From Cognataquiflexum aquatile (GTDB taxonomy: Bacteria > Bacteroidota > Bacteroidia > Cytophagales > Cyclobacteriaceae): a stretch of 64,000 nt of DNA. Below are positions 51,536-61,213 of the stretch, piece after piece. A model generated the notes under the pieces. That model worked only from the letters and a program-made list of their open reading frames with translations, was not told the origin of the DNA and ran no database searches. Positions within the stretch are counted from its first letter, which is position 1. The number at the start of each line of letters is the position of its first letter. The translations under genes and the position numbers were made by a program. The DNA lies in contig NZ_QMIK01000002.1 of NCBI RefSeq assembly GCF_003316845.1, positions 1-64,000 of the forward strand. The letters are read 5' to 3'.

Positions 51536-54520
51536 TTAATCCAGCTTCGTCGAATCCGGCTTGGCTGGTTTTGGCTTCAATAATCCTTTCAGGACTTTTT
51601 TGGCTTCGTCCACAGCTTTGGTTTTTGTCTCCTCTATTTTCTTATCGGCTTCTTTCTTGACGCTGTCCTGAACCATATCTGCTTTGAGTTTCAGTTCTCT
51701 TTTCAAACTGTCTTCTGCCGCTTTAAACTGTTCTGTAACTTCCTGTTGGATAATTGCGGTTTCATTACTTACCCTTGATTGGAGGGCTGTGGCCAGGAGG
51801 TTTTCAATGCTGTTACCGCCGGCCAAACCAACTTTAGGCGCATTGTAAGTGCCACCGAGCCTGATCGCTACAGGAATAATCGTGGATTCGCTGACCTCAT
51901 TTCCTGAAATAGCTGCAAGAAGGGTATTGGCCTGTGCGCCAAACTTTCCGGCAGGAACCTGCATATTGACCAGGTAATTGATCGTCCCGTCAAATCCGGT
52001 GCTGCCTTGGATATTGGCCTGGTAATCCCACAGTTTGACATCAAAAGGCTTCACGTCAAGAACCCCATTATTGATTTCTATGGGAATAGAAAGGTTCTTG
52101 AATTGGATGGTATTGGTATCATTCAGCTTGGTAAGACTGGTTACACCTTGGATGATCGGACTGTCTTTCAAGGCGGCTTCGGCGATTTTCAACAGACCTT
52201 TAACATCCAGGGAAGAAAGAATCGGCATCATATCCTGTCCCAATTTTCCTGAAAAAGCCAAAGTGGAGTTGAAATTTCCTGTCAGATGCTGGGCAATCGG
52301 TGCAAAAGCCTTGATTGTATTGAAGGATTGGAAGGCTTGCGGAATGCTGAGGTTCGCAAGGTTCAGGTTAAAATCAAACTTGGGTTCTGACAAATCTGTA
52401 GGGTCATAGGAACCGTTCAGGGTCATTTGACCGCCCAATGTACGCATCGATGCATCAGAAAAACTCAGCACGCCATTTCTCAACAACATGTTTCCTTTTA
52501 CTTCTTTCAAAGTGAGGTTGTCATACAAAACCTCCTGTGCAGCCACAGCCATAGAGAAATCGATGTTTTTTGGCAACTCAATGACAGTCAATGCGGCTGT
52601 GTCGGCAGCGGTAGACTCTGTCATCCATTCATTTACGTTGAATTTGCTTGAAGTCAGGCTAAGTTGTCCTTTCAGGGTCTCATTTTCATTGAGAAAATAA
52701 TTCATGTAGTTGGAAAGAAATCCCGTCGCCTGAAGCGGACTTTGGCCAACCTGCGCATCGAACTTGCTTAGATTGATTCTGTCAGGGGAAAAATCCGCAA
52801 TCGCCTGATCGATTTTGATACCTTGGGGAAGGTCAGTTGACGAAAAAACAAATTTACTGATACCTACATTGCCGCGGGTATCGAGTTTATTGTATCGGCC
52901 TTCCTCCACATCTTGGTATGAACCTTTGGTCTGAATATCTGCCTGTATTTTTCCTTCCATATCCATGTCTTCCATTGGGAAAATGGCAAGAATCTTACCC
53001 AAATCCACGGTTCCATTGACTGCGCCATCCCAGTTGAGTTGGGTAAAATCACTGATCTTCATGCGACCGTTGATGGATTCATCTTCCAAGACAAATCCAA
53101 ATTGACTCAGGTCCACAATAAAGTCATTCATTTTTCCGGTGTTGTTTTGAACCGAGGCTGAAATGTTCAATTTGTCTATCGGCGCAGGATAATCGGCACT
53201 TTTGATGTAGGCATTGCTGAGCAATAATTTGGCATCGATATTTGGGATTACCTGTGCGACAGAATCATATTTTCCTTTGGCCTGTGCGTTGACATCCAAT
53301 AATCCTTTCAGGGTCATTCCTTCGATTGGGAAAACAGAAGTCAGTTCCTCCAGATTCAGTTTTCCGACCAAAGCTCCGTCCATTTCATAACTCGTAAGGT
53401 TTGCCAAAAAGAAACGCCCAGAAATCGGATTGCTTCCAAAATCAAGGTTGAAGGTGGGGATATTGACGATGGTATTGTCCAGGTTGTCAGTTTCGTTTTT
53501 GACTTGCATTTCGATGTTAACATTACTCACAGGACGGGGAAGATCCGGATATTGGAACATCCCGTCTGCTACATTCAGTGATACATCAAAGGCGGGAAAG
53601 CTGGTTTCATTGTAAATACCTTTTACAAATCCTTTAAAATCCATGGTACCGGAGGTTTTCAAATCTGCAAAACTCTCCGTGTAGATACCAGGAACCAAAG
53701 ACAGGATGCTTTTGAAAGTATTGTCTTTGCCGCCAAAGGATAGGTCAATTTCAATATCCTCAGCAGGCATCGCGATGAAACCCCTCAAATCAAAAAGAAA
53801 GTCATTGAGGGCATATTCCCCTTCACCGAAGGTAAACTTCATGTTGGCCATATCGATGTTCATGGTGGTCTCTCCCTTGAATTGCTTGTTGGTCAGATAG
53901 TGGATCTCTTCATAGGCTATGTCCCCGATCAGGGCGTCCATTTTAACAGGCAAATCATAGACATCTGCAGTAAAATCCCCACTTCCTTCCATATTGATGT
54001 TTCCCAATGCCATAAAATACTGCAAAGACCTGTCATCATAAATCAGGTTGAAATTATTCACCCGAATCAAATCAACTGCAACCTCGAAGTTGCTTTCTGC
54101 AACAGTGTCCTCCTCTGAGGGATAGGTGATGTCATAGTTGGCGGTGCCATCTTCCAAAACCTTTACAAAAAGACTACCTCCATCTAAATGGATTCCGGTG
54201 AGTGTAGGAATATCTCCAAACAACACCGACTTCAGATTGAAATCCACTTGGAGTTTGTCCATATGCACCAAAGTATCGCCTTGGAAAGGTTCATTGCCAA
54301 CAATTCCAAATTGCTCTACTGTAGCGGAAATGTGTGGGAACCTTTTGAAAACGCTCAGACTGACATTATCGAAGTCATAGTAAACCTGCGCGTTTACCGA
54401 GGAGGCGATTTCTTTGTCGATTCTTTCCAATATTTTTCCTTTAAAAACAAAAGGCAAAGCAAGAAGAGAAACAAGTAAAAAAATAAAAATACCGAATATG
54501 ATGAGCAGTGTTTTTTTCAT
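51536..54520 (-). CDS. Large AsmA-like membrane-anchored protein
   Basis: The 994-aa product has an N-terminal membrane helix (residues 4-27) and then repeated beta-strand modules of AsmA/TamB type (ALVGKLNLEELTSVFP, GAVNGTVDLGKILAIFP, FDLRGFIAMP). Near residue 820 an AsmA-like C-terminal domain (LLKIAEAALKDSPIIQG, FKNLSIPIEINNGVL) follows. The last 80 residues form a Lys/Glu-rich coiled tail with Ala-Asp repeats. AsmA-type bridge proteins move lipids between membranes. The SuhB-type gene lies upstream on the same strand. Confidence 0.85.
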   Translation of the reverse strand: MKKTLLIIFGIFIFLLVSLLALPFVFKGKILERIDKEIASSVNAQVYYDFDNVSLSVFKRFPHISATVEQFGIVGNEPFQGDTLVHMDKLQVDFNLKSVLFGDIPTLTGIHLDGGSLFVKVLEDGTANYDITYPSEEDTVAESNFEVAVDLIRVNNFNLIYDDRSLQYFMALGNINMEGSGDFTADVYDLPVKMDALIGDIAYEEIHYLTNKQFKGETTMNIDMANMKFTFGEGEYALNDFLFDLRGFIAMPAEDIEIDLSFGGKDNTFKSILSLVPGIYTESFADLKTSGTMDFKGFVKGIYNETSFPAFDVSLNVADGMFQYPDLPRPVSNVNIEMQVKNETDNLDNTIVNIPTFNLDFGSNPISGRFFLANLTSYEMDGALVGKLNLEELTSVFPIEGMTLKGLLDVNAQAKGKYDSVAQVIPNIDAKLLLSNAYIKSADYPAPIDKLNISASVQNNTGKMNDFIVDLSQFGFVLEDESINGRMKISDFTQLNWDGAVNGTVDLGKILAIFPMEDMDMEGKIQADIQTKGSYQDVEEGRYNKLDTRGNVGISKFVFSSTDLPQGIKIDQAIADFSPDRINLSKFDAQVGQSPLQATGFLSNYMNYFLNENETLKGQLSLTSSKFNVNEWMTESTAADTAALTVIELPKNIDFSMAVAAQEVLYDNLTLKEVKGNMLLRNGVLSFSDASMRTLGGQMTLNGSYDPTDLSEPKFDFNLNLANLSIPQAFQSFNTIKAFAPIAQHLTGNFNSTLAFSGKLGQDMMPILSSLDVKGLLKIAEAALKDSPIIQGVTSLTKLNDTNTIQFKNLSIPIEINNGVLDVKPFDVKLWDYQANIQGSTGFDGTINYLVNMQVPAGKFGAQANTLLAAISGNEVSESTIIPVAIRLGGTYNAPKVGLAGGNSIENLLATALQSRVSNETAIIQQEVTEQFKAAEDSLKRELKLKADMVQDSVKKEADKKIEETKTKAVDEAKKVLKGLLKPKPAKPDSTKLD

Positions 54521-54595
54521 GATGGAATGGATTAAGGCAATCTTAATAACGGAGGAAGGTGTTTTTTGGATTCCATTTGGAAGAACCCAACTTTT

Positions 54596-55393
54596 CTATT
54601 TTTTCCAGATTTTCTGGATATCTCTGCCGAGTTCGTCGTGGACTAGGCCATTGGTAGCTACAATTTTCTTACCAAAAAGGAAATCATCCCCCATCTCAAA
54701 GTCAGAAACCCTTCCTCCGGCCTCCTGGATGATGATGATTCCTGCTGCCACATCGTAAGGCTTAAGGTCATATTCAAAAAATCCGTCGAACCTGCCACAA
54801 GCCACATAACACAAGTCCACAGCTGCACTTCCCATGCGTCTCAATCCGTGACATTTTTCCATCAAGAGCCTCAAAACTGCCAGGTAATTATCTATTTCAC
54901 CAAAGGCACTGTATGGAAAACCGGTTCCGATCAAACTATCCCCCAAGGTTTTTGCAGGGCTGACACTGATTTTCTTTCCATTACAATATGCCCCGTTTCC
55001 TTTGAATGCCGAAAAGCATTCGTCGAGGTTAATCTCATAAACCACACCAAGGACAACCTCTTTTTTATATTTGAGACCAATACTTACTGAAAAAACCGGG
55101 AGGCCATGGATAAAATTAGTGGTCCCATCCAAAGGGTCGATGATCCAGGTATAATCTTTTCCATTGGTTGACCCCGTTCCTTCTTCGGTTATAAAATCCG
55201 CCTCAGGCAAAATCCGGCTGAGTCGGTCAACAATAATTTTTTCGGCCTCTTTATCCACGTAAGATACAAGGTCGTTCAGCCCTTTTTGCTCGACTTTATT
55301 GAGGTCAAAGGATTGTCTTTCTTTGCGGATAAATGCACCGGCTTCCTTGGCGACTTTTTCGGTTTGTTGGAGGATTGCTAAAAGGCCTATCAT
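54596..55393 (-). CDS. suhB: Inositol monophosphatase family protein
   Basis: The 265-aa product fits the lithium-sensitive IMPase family. The metal-binding motifs are IDPLDGTTNFIHGLPVFS, EEGT upstream and the closing YDVAAGIIIIQEAGG. It removes phosphate from inositol monophosphates; in some bacteria SuhB also acts in transcription antitermination with NusA. The gene lies upstream of the AsmA-like gene on the same strand (75 bp gap), and the symbol is assigned by family resemblance. Confidence 0.9.
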   Translation of the reverse strand: MIGLLAILQQTEKVAKEAGAFIRKERQSFDLNKVEQKGLNDLVSYVDKEAEKIIVDRLSRILPEADFITEEGTGSTNGKDYTWIIDPLDGTTNFIHGLPVFSVSIGLKYKKEVVLGVVYEINLDECFSAFKGNGAYCNGKKISVSPAKTLGDSLIGTGFPYSAFGEIDNYLAVLRLLMEKCHGLRRMGSAAVDLCYVACGRFDGFFEYDLKPYDVAAGIIIIQEAGGRVSDFEMGDDFLFGKKIVATNGLVHDELGRDIQKIWKK

Positions 55394-55561
55394 GGTGGCG
55401 AGATTTTATGGTCAGGGATTTATTAAAGTTAAACTGGTCAAAGTCTTCAAGGATGGAAAATCCAGGCAATAATGTTTCTGCAATTTTTAATTCAAAACAA
55501 TTGGGAAAAAAGTCAGGCAAAGGAAGTTATCCTCCACCGATTTGTTGGAGGATATCATTTT

Positions 55562-56245
55562 TTATTTCCCTTGGACTATAAGGACGATCTCTCCCTTGAT
55601 GGGATGTTCTTTGTAATAGGTTACGAGTTCCTGAAGGGTTCCTCTGACATTTTCCTCATAGATCTTGGTCAGTTCCCTTGATACGCTTGCCATCCTGTCC
55701 GGACCAAATGCCTCCGTAAACTGCTCCAAGGTCTTCATCAGGCGGTGAGGAGATTCGTAGAATATCATGGTGCGGGATTCTTCCAGCAAAGATTCTATCC
55801 TTGTCTTCCTCCCTTTTTTGTGGGGAAGAAACCCTTCAAAGGTAAACCTGTCGTTTGGAAGCCCTGAGTTGACCAATGCGGGCACAAAAGCCGTAGCGCC
55901 GGGAAGACAGTTGACTTCAAGCCCTGCGTCCTTAGCCGCCCTTACAAGAAGGAATCCGGGATCTGAGATCCCCGGCGTCCCGGCGTCACTGACCAAGGCA
56001 AGCACTTCTCCACGTCTCATCCTGTCGACTAATTTTTCAACTGCTTTATGTTCGTTGAAAATATGGTAACTCTGAAGCGGACGGTTGATTTCAAGGTGTT
56101 TCAATAACTTTCCGGTGGTACGGGTATCTTCAGCCAAAATCACATCAACTGATTTCAAAACTTCGATAGCCCTGAGCGTGATATCTTTCAGGTTTCCGAT
56201 GGGAGTGGGAACGAGAAACAGGTGGATATTCTTTTCTTCCGACAT
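55562..56245 (-). CDS. rsmI: 16S rRNA 2'-O-ribose methyltransferase RsmI
   Basis: The 227-aa product fits RsmI, which methylates the ribose of C1402 in 16S rRNA with SAM. Visible motifs are FLVPTPIGNLKDITLRAI, ILAEDTRTTGKLLKHL, LVSDAGTPGISDPGFLLV and LPGATAFVPALVNSGLP. Its length is on the short side because the C-terminal domain of E. coli RsmI is reduced here, as is usual in Bacteroidetes. It starts 1 bp after the pterin dehydratase gene, so both lie in one operon. Confidence 0.95.
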   Translation of the reverse strand: MSEEKNIHLFLVPTPIGNLKDITLRAIEVLKSVDVILAEDTRTTGKLLKHLEINRPLQSYHIFNEHKAVEKLVDRMRRGEVLALVSDAGTPGISDPGFLLVRAAKDAGLEVNCLPGATAFVPALVNSGLPNDRFTFEGFLPHKKGRKTRIESLLEESRTMIFYESPHRLMKTLEQFTEAFGPDRMASVSRELTKIYEENVRGTLQELVTYYKEHPIKGEIVLIVQGK

Positions 56246-56246
56246 A

Positions 56247-56474
56247 CTAAATCTTGTCTATGGCCTTGGCGAGTTTGTGGTCCTTTTCGGTGACGATGTC
56301 TCCTGCATCATGGGTATTGAGTTCTATGGTGACGGTATTGTAGACATTGCTCCAATTGGGGTGGTGATTTTGTGCTTCAGCTAAAAAAGCCACTCTTGTC
56401 ATAAAAGCAAAAGCTTCCTGAAAATCCTTGAATTTGAAAGTTTTGCTCAGACAGTTGTTTTTTTCGGTCCACAT
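56247..56474 (-). CDS. phhB: Pterin-4a-carbinolamine dehydratase
   Basis: The 75-aa product fits the DCoH/PCD family, which recycles the tetrahydrobiopterin cofactor of aromatic amino acid hydroxylases. The key [12 protein letters not shown] motif with the two catalytic His residues and [12 protein letters not shown] are present. It is short (about 75 against 95-100 aa in many species), as is common in this phylum. It lies 12 bp after the DUF493 gene and 1 bp before rsmI. Confidence 0.9.
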   Translation of the reverse strand: MWTEKNNCLSKTFKFKDFQEAFAFMTRVAFLAEAQNHHPNWSNVYNTVTIELNTHDAGDIVTEKDHKLAKAIDKI

Positions 56475-56486
56475 GGTTTGAACGGT

Positions 56487-56753
56487 TTAAAGTGATATTA
56501 CGCCTTCGATCTTCGAAGCCTTTTCATAAATGTCCAAAATTGAATCGCTGTTTGGCATCAGGGCCTTTATAGTAGCGGAGACATACTTTCCTTGGGAGGA
56601 ATGTTTTAAGGTCATTTTATTATTAGGCAATAATGCGGCCACTTGTGATTCCCTGCCATTGGGAACAATAAATTTGAACATATACAATGTAGGGAAAGTG
56701 GTCTGAGCTTCAAGTTTGTCTTTGAAAGCCTGCCTGTCAAATGGGTCTTTCAT
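56487..56753 (-). CDS. DUF493 family protein (YbeD-like)
   Basis: The 88-aa product fits DUF493: TFPTLYMFKFIVPNG at the start, SSQGKYVSATIKALMPNSD in the middle and IYEKASKIEGVISL at the end. YbeD-like proteins adopt an ACT-like fold; the function is unclear. It is the first gene of the set with phhB and rsmI. The ppiD terminator lies upstream. Confidence 0.9.
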   Translation of the reverse strand: MKDPFDRQAFKDKLEAQTTFPTLYMFKFIVPNGRESQVAALLPNNKMTLKHSSQGKYVSATIKALMPNSDSILDIYEKASKIEGVISL

Positions 56754-56812
56754 CTTTTACGAATTTAAGGGATAAACACCACAGAATAAAAATAAAATCC
56801 ATCTCCATAAAA

Positions 56813-56838
56813 AAACCCGTAGGAAGTCCCACGGGTTT
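56813..56838 (-). terminator. Rho-independent terminator after ppiD
   Basis: On the minus strand ACCCGTGGG pairs with CCTACGGGT (one mismatch) around a 4-nt loop and is followed by a run of seven T. It lies 24 bp after the ppiD stop. Confidence 0.85.
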
Positions 56839-56862
56839 TGTTTTTGATTTCTGAATGATGGA

Positions 56863-58977
56863 TCAGAAAAATTTATATCTGTAATCTTTTACATCAGCGA
56901 GGTCTTCCAATGCCATCATGATCATATAAGCCGTCCTTTGGGACGCACTCAGGGTCAATTGGCTTTGGTAAGAATTGTAGCTTGCGATATCGGCTGCAGG
57001 AGTCATGTTGTTCAATTTGATCACAATGATACCCACATCTTCGTGGATAGGCTTGCTGATGTCTCCGTTGTTTTTCAATCCAAAAGCAGCACCGATTGCC
57101 TTTGGAGCATATCCTACACCGGGAAGAACGGATGCGTTCATTCTAAGGTCCGGGGATTTGTCCAATGATGCTTCGTTTGGAAATACAGTCTGCATTTCTT
57201 CCAAGGTGGTTTTTCCTGCAAGTTTTCCTTTGATGATTTCTGCTTTTTTGTCATTTCTGACTTGGGTCAACACCTGCGGTCTCACCTGTTCAAGGGTAGC
57301 CGTTCCTTCTTCATATTTCTTTTTCAGGTTGGCGACGATGTACGAATTGTCCAATTCAAACACTGTAGAAACAGCTCCTTCCGCCGCATCGTTGAATGCC
57401 CACCTTACGACTTCTCTTGCATTTTGGAGGTTGTTCAAGGTTCTGGCAAAAGCATCTACATTATTTGCCTGAATGATTCTGTATCCTTCTTTCTCTGCAT
57501 TGGCTGTGAATTCAGAAGCATTTCCGGCACTTGACGCAAATGAATCTGCTCTTCTGAATACATCGTTTCTTGTCACGTCGCTTGGACCCAATTCCAATTC
57601 GATGGAAGCGATTTTATAAGAAGTAGACTGAGGCAAATCAGTGATAGAAATGATGTGATAACCAAATTCAGTTTCAACAATTCTATCGATCAATCCTGTG
57701 CTTTTGGCGGCAAAGGAGACATCTGCAAAAGCATCCACAAAGTCCGCTTTGGCAAACCAACCAAGGTCACCGCCTCTTTGGGCTGTTCCGTCCTGACCGT
57801 TTTGTGCTGCAGCAGTGGCGAAATCAAGGCCATCCTGAATTTCTTTCAAAACCCTTTCAGCATTCAGCTTCACCTCTGCTTTGGCATCTTCGGACAATTC
57901 AGGACCAGCGCTGAACAAGATATGAGAAGCCCTCATTCTTGGTGTTCCTTCAAATTTTGAAGTCACTTTGTGTGTAATGTAAGAAGACCTGTTGGTCAAG
58001 AATGGACCATAAGTCTCACCCACCTGAATATCGTCAACATTTGAAGTCAAGGTATTTGGAAGTTCTTCACCCGGAGCAACCACCACAAATGGGGATTGGC
58101 CGTCAGAATTACGGATGGCAAAGGCCGAATCAGCTTCTGAGGTCCTGAGTTCTTCAGTCAATTTTTTCATCTCTGAAATTACCGCAGCAGAATCCTCCGA
58201 ACTTGGAATAAGCTCGAAGCTCACATATTCAAGGTCAGCAGCATTCTTAACTTTGAATTTCTCAGGAAATTTGGAAATATAGGCTTTCAATTCGCTGTCA
58301 GAGACTTCAACAGATGAATCTGAAATCGCATAAAAAGGAATGAACAAGTGGTCCACATCTGCGATGCTGTTTGCCATTCTATGCTCTAACTTGCCCTCTT
58401 TGGAATTGGCATATTCGGACGTGGAAAGCAAGTTGTCATACTTGATTCTCAATCTTCCTTTTGCAAATAACTTTTCTTGCTGTTCCCAAAAAGCAATCTG
58501 CTCAGGTCCGGCTGTTTCGAGGGATTGCAAAAAGCTGATGAGCTGTGATCTATCAAACTCCCCTGTAGCAGGATTGGTCAATTGTTGTCTCAATTCGGCT
58601 ATGATGTTTTTGCCCTGAACCATATCCACCAACTCGGCATCGGAAATGGTCAGTCCCAAAGCCTCGTACTGCTCTGCAAATACCTTGTCTACGATCAAGG
58701 CCTGCCAGGCCTGTTCACGCAAAGTACTCATTTCATTTTCGGAAGGAGTCCTTCCTGTATTTTGTTGGAATGAGATTTTGATCTCTTCGATCTTTCGGAT
58801 GTATTCCTCATAGGAAACGTCTTCACCTGCAATCTCTCCCACATTGTTTGCGCTACTACCCAAAAGGGTAGAATTAGGGCCCAATAGATCCCCTCCAACG
58901 AGGAAAAATATCAATCCAACTGCTATAACACCGATTGCAAGACCTGTTCTTTGTCTGATTTTTTTAATTAAAGCCAT
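56863..58977 (-). CDS. ppiD: Peptidylprolyl isomerase (SurA/PpiD-like)
   Basis: The 704-aa product has an N-terminal membrane helix (residues 12-31), a SurA N-like chaperone domain (about 40-240) and a parvulin PPIase domain near residues 345-440 (RASHILFSAGPELSEDAKAE, then GGDLGWFAKADFVDAFAD). This is the PpiD layout: a periplasmic foldase anchored in the inner membrane. It helps fold outer-membrane proteins. It follows the CNNM-type gene in the same orientation after a 73-bp gap. Its own terminator lies just downstream. Confidence 0.92.
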   Translation of the reverse strand: MALIKKIRQRTGLAIGVIAVGLIFFLVGGDLLGPNSTLLGSSANNVGEIAGEDVSYEEYIRKIEEIKISFQQNTGRTPSENEMSTLREQAWQALIVDKVFAEQYEALGLTISDAELVDMVQGKNIIAELRQQLTNPATGEFDRSQLISFLQSLETAGPEQIAFWEQQEKLFAKGRLRIKYDNLLSTSEYANSKEGKLEHRMANSIADVDHLFIPFYAISDSSVEVSDSELKAYISKFPEKFKVKNAADLEYVSFELIPSSEDSAAVISEMKKLTEELRTSEADSAFAIRNSDGQSPFVVVAPGEELPNTLTSNVDDIQVGETYGPFLTNRSSYITHKVTSKFEGTPRMRASHILFSAGPELSEDAKAEVKLNAERVLKEIQDGLDFATAAAQNGQDGTAQRGGDLGWFAKADFVDAFADVSFAAKSTGLIDRIVETEFGYHIISITDLPQSTSYKIASIELELGPSDVTRNDVFRRADSFASSAGNASEFTANAEKEGYRIIQANNVDAFARTLNNLQNAREVVRWAFNDAAEGAVSTVFELDNSYIVANLKKKYEEGTATLEQVRPQVLTQVRNDKKAEIIKGKLAGKTTLEEMQTVFPNEASLDKSPDLRMNASVLPGVGYAPKAIGAAFGLKNNGDISKPIHEDVGIIVIKLNNMTPAADIASYNSYQSQLTLSASQRTAYMIMMALEDLADVKDYRYKFF

Positions 58978-59050
58978 TCTCCTGTTTTTTGAAGTGCCGC
59001 AAAATAATTCAATCTACCTGTAAATTCAAAATATTATCACTGTCAATAAA

Positions 59051-60352
59051 TTACTTATTGGATTCCGCCCCGAAATGTATCTTGATTTTTACCGTTTCTA
59101 TCCTATGGTCTAGTTTTGAAACTATGGTAAAAGTATATGATTCAAAGGTAATAGACTCCCCTTTTTGCGGAAAGTCCTCTTTCAGCGAGATAATAAATCC
59201 TGCCAAAGTTTCGAAATCTCCGTAAGGAAGATCCCATCCATATTTTTCATTTAAATAATCTATTTCATGTCTCGCACTCAATAAATACTCATTGTCAGAG
59301 AGTTTTTGCTCAATCAGGTCATCCTGATCATACTCATCCTGGATCTCCCCGAATATTTCTTCAATGATATCTTCCATGCTGACGATCCCGCTGGTCCCCC
59401 CAAATTCATCGACTACTAAAGCGAGGCTTTTCCGGTCCTTAATAAATTGGATCAGGAGTTCATTGGCCAATGCTGATTCGGGTACGATGATGATCGGAGT
59501 CAGGATATCAGAGATCCTTTTGGGTTTTTTGAACATCTCCAATTGGTGGCAATACCCAATCACATCATCAATGGATTCTTTGTAAACAATGATTTTTGAA
59601 TGCCCGCTCTCGGCAAAAACCTGCTTGAGCTCATCAATTGTATCCTCTATATCCACGGCCACGATATCTGTACGGGGTACCATACATTCTCTTACCCGGA
59701 TGGTTTTGAACTCTATAGCATTGTCAAAAATCTTTGCGTCCAAATCCACTTTCACATCCTGCCCGCTGTGGTGTAGGCTGTTTTTGATAAAACTGTTGAG
59801 ATCGGTCACTTTAAATACCGGCTTGTCTTCACTGTAATCAAGCCTCAGTACTTTGGTGATAAACAACCTTGACAACCCCACAATCAACCATACCAAAGGA
59901 TACATCAAAAAGTAAATAAGCTGGAAGGGTAATGTAAAAAAGGACAGCAAGCTGTTTGGGTTGAGCATGAAAATGCTCTTGGGAAGAAACTCCCCTGTAA
60001 TCAGTACTATAATTGTCGACAAAATGGTCTGGATGATGACCACATTTGCTTGGTTGTTAAAGGTGGCAGGAAGCCAATAATCAAGCCAAGTAATTATCTC
60101 CGGCTCCAGCAAGTAAGCCATAAAAATACCGTATAAAACCAGCGCGATGGTATTACCGATAAGGGTTGTCCCGATAAATTGGCCCGGCTTTTTTACAAAT
60201 GCGGAAAGCACCCTGCCTGAAAATGATCCCTGTTTGTTTTGAAGCTCTATCTGCAGCCTGTTGGCTGAAATAAAGGCCATCTCCATACCTGAAAAAAAGG
60301 CGGAAAAAAGCAAGGTGACGATAACGTAAATGAGGTATTGTGATTCTATCAT
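59051..60352 (-). CDS. CNNM/CorC-type membrane protein (GldE-like)
   Basis: The 433-aa product has a DUF21 domain with four helices (about residues 4-200), two CBS domains (about 210-345; EFKTIRVRECMVPRTDIVAV, LVVDEFGGTSGIVSMEDIIEEI) and a C-terminal CorC_HlyC domain (GDFETLAGFIISL). Such proteins bind Mg-ATP and act in magnesium or cobalt export. A homologue in gliding Flavobacteria is GldE. It overlaps the small membrane gene by 4 bp, so it is in the coaX-to-ppiD operon. Confidence 0.9.
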   Translation of the reverse strand: MIESQYLIYVIVTLLFSAFFSGMEMAFISANRLQIELQNKQGSFSGRVLSAFVKKPGQFIGTTLIGNTIALVLYGIFMAYLLEPEIITWLDYWLPATFNNQANVVIIQTILSTIIVLITGEFLPKSIFMLNPNSLLSFFTLPFQLIYFLMYPLVWLIVGLSRLFITKVLRLDYSEDKPVFKVTDLNSFIKNSLHHSGQDVKVDLDAKIFDNAIEFKTIRVRECMVPRTDIVAVDIEDTIDELKQVFAESGHSKIIVYKESIDDVIGYCHQLEMFKKPKRISDILTPIIIVPESALANELLIQFIKDRKSLALVVDEFGGTSGIVSMEDIIEEIFGEIQDEYDQDDLIEQKLSDNEYLLSARHEIDYLNEKYGWDLPYGDFETLAGFIISLKEDFPQKGESITFESYTFTIVSKLDHRIETVKIKIHFGAESNK

Positions 60353-60570
60353 TTTGATTTTCGGCTTTTTACTTTTTTGACTTGGACTTGCTTCACTTCA
60401 TCGGATTTTATGGTTGCTTCATTTTTTCTATACCTAAACCAAAACAGTAAGGCCATCGCAAACATAAAGACCGGATAAGAACTGATCAGCCCTGAGGTAA
60501 TCGTCAGATGGGTGCCGATGATTACCAAGGCTGCCGAGAGTGACAATAATAAGAAGTCCGGTAATTTCAT
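60349..60570 (-). CDS. Small two-helix membrane protein
   Basis: Starting from the ATG at 60570 the protein has 73 residues, with two hydrophobic helices (about 6-20 and 28-44) and a Lys-rich tail (VKQVQVKKVKSRKSK). An upstream TTG at 60576 would overlap the lptC stop. The function is unknown. The position between lptC and the CNNM-type gene, with overlaps of a few bases, points to co-translation. Confidence 0.7.
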   Translation of the reverse strand: MKLPDFLLLSLSAALVIIGTHLTITSGLISSYPVFMFAMALLFWFRYRKNEATIKSDEVKQVQVKKVKSRKSK

Positions 60571-60572
60571 GC

Positions 60573-61121
60573 TCAAATTCCTTCTCCGGGAAGAATGGTC
60601 CTGCTGTTGGTTACTTTAAATAACTTATATTCACTGAATCTGTCATCCGATTCCATTCCGGTACCATTGAAGATGGTTTCTTTTTCTTGGATGGTTACGA
60701 ATTTCTCCGTGTAAATCTTCTTTGCATTGGGATCCCAAAACAGCTCCTCAGAAGAAAGCTTTTGGTCCTTTTCGGTATTATGGACCCTCACGTCCCCTTC
60801 CCCCCTGTAAATATTTTTTGTCTTGTCAAAAAACCCTTTATCGGCACGCATCGTGGTAGTGGTATTTCCTTCTTTGTCAAAAAAAGAAATATCTATTCCT
60901 TCCGGAAACTCCAGATCCCCGGTTGCAAACTCCATTTGCTTTTTGGCTTTGACATGGGTCCGGATGATCGTAGAATCGCTGTGGAAAAGCTCAACATCAA
61001 AAGCCAGTCCGACTGGTCCTTTGTAGGTTTCCAAAATACTCGTGTCCACTTCTTCCCCACATGAGAGGATGCCAAGCAAAAGCAATTGAATTACATATTT
61101 GATGCTGCCTTTAAGACTCAT
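60573..61121 (-). CDS. lptC: LPS export protein LptC
   Basis: From the ATG at 61121 (MSLKGSIKYVIQLLLLG) the protein has 182 aa, with a lipoprotein-like signal (ILSCGEE) and then the OstA/LptC jellyroll strands (FDVELFHSDSTIIRTHVKAKK, then EDLEFPEGIDISFFD). LptC passes LPS from the ATPase complex to LptA in the periplasm. The frame extends 45 codons upstream to 61256, but that part is poor and overlaps the TPR gene's terminator. The gene order with the TPR gene upstream is typical. Confidence 0.88.
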   Translation of the reverse strand: MSLKGSIKYVIQLLLLGILSCGEEVDTSILETYKGPVGLAFDVELFHSDSTIIRTHVKAKKQMEFATGDLEFPEGIDISFFDKEGNTTTTMRADKGFFDKTKNIYRGEGDVRVHNTEKDQKLSSEELFWDPNAKKIYTEKFVTIQEKETIFNGTGMESDDRFSEYKLFKVTNSRTILPGEGI

Positions 61122-61162
61122 GGCTGCAAAGATAGGAAAGATTGGTAAATCATCGAGGACAT

Positions 61163-61190
61163 AAAAAAAGGCAGCCTTTTTTGACTGCCT
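61163..61190 (-). terminator. Rho-independent terminator after the TPR gene
   Basis: On the minus strand AGGCAG pairs with CTGCCT around a 10-nt loop and is followed by a run of T. It lies 24 bp after the TPR gene's stop and may partly separate it from lptC. Confidence 0.7.
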
Positions 61191-61213
61191 CTTGATTTTA
61201 TATGTTGGAAAGA

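Noticed and set aside
55529-55553. Hairpin ATCCTCCA/TGGAGGAT as a terminator of rsmI
   Set aside because: The stem is good, but no T run follows directly on the minus strand; it may be only a processing hairpin.
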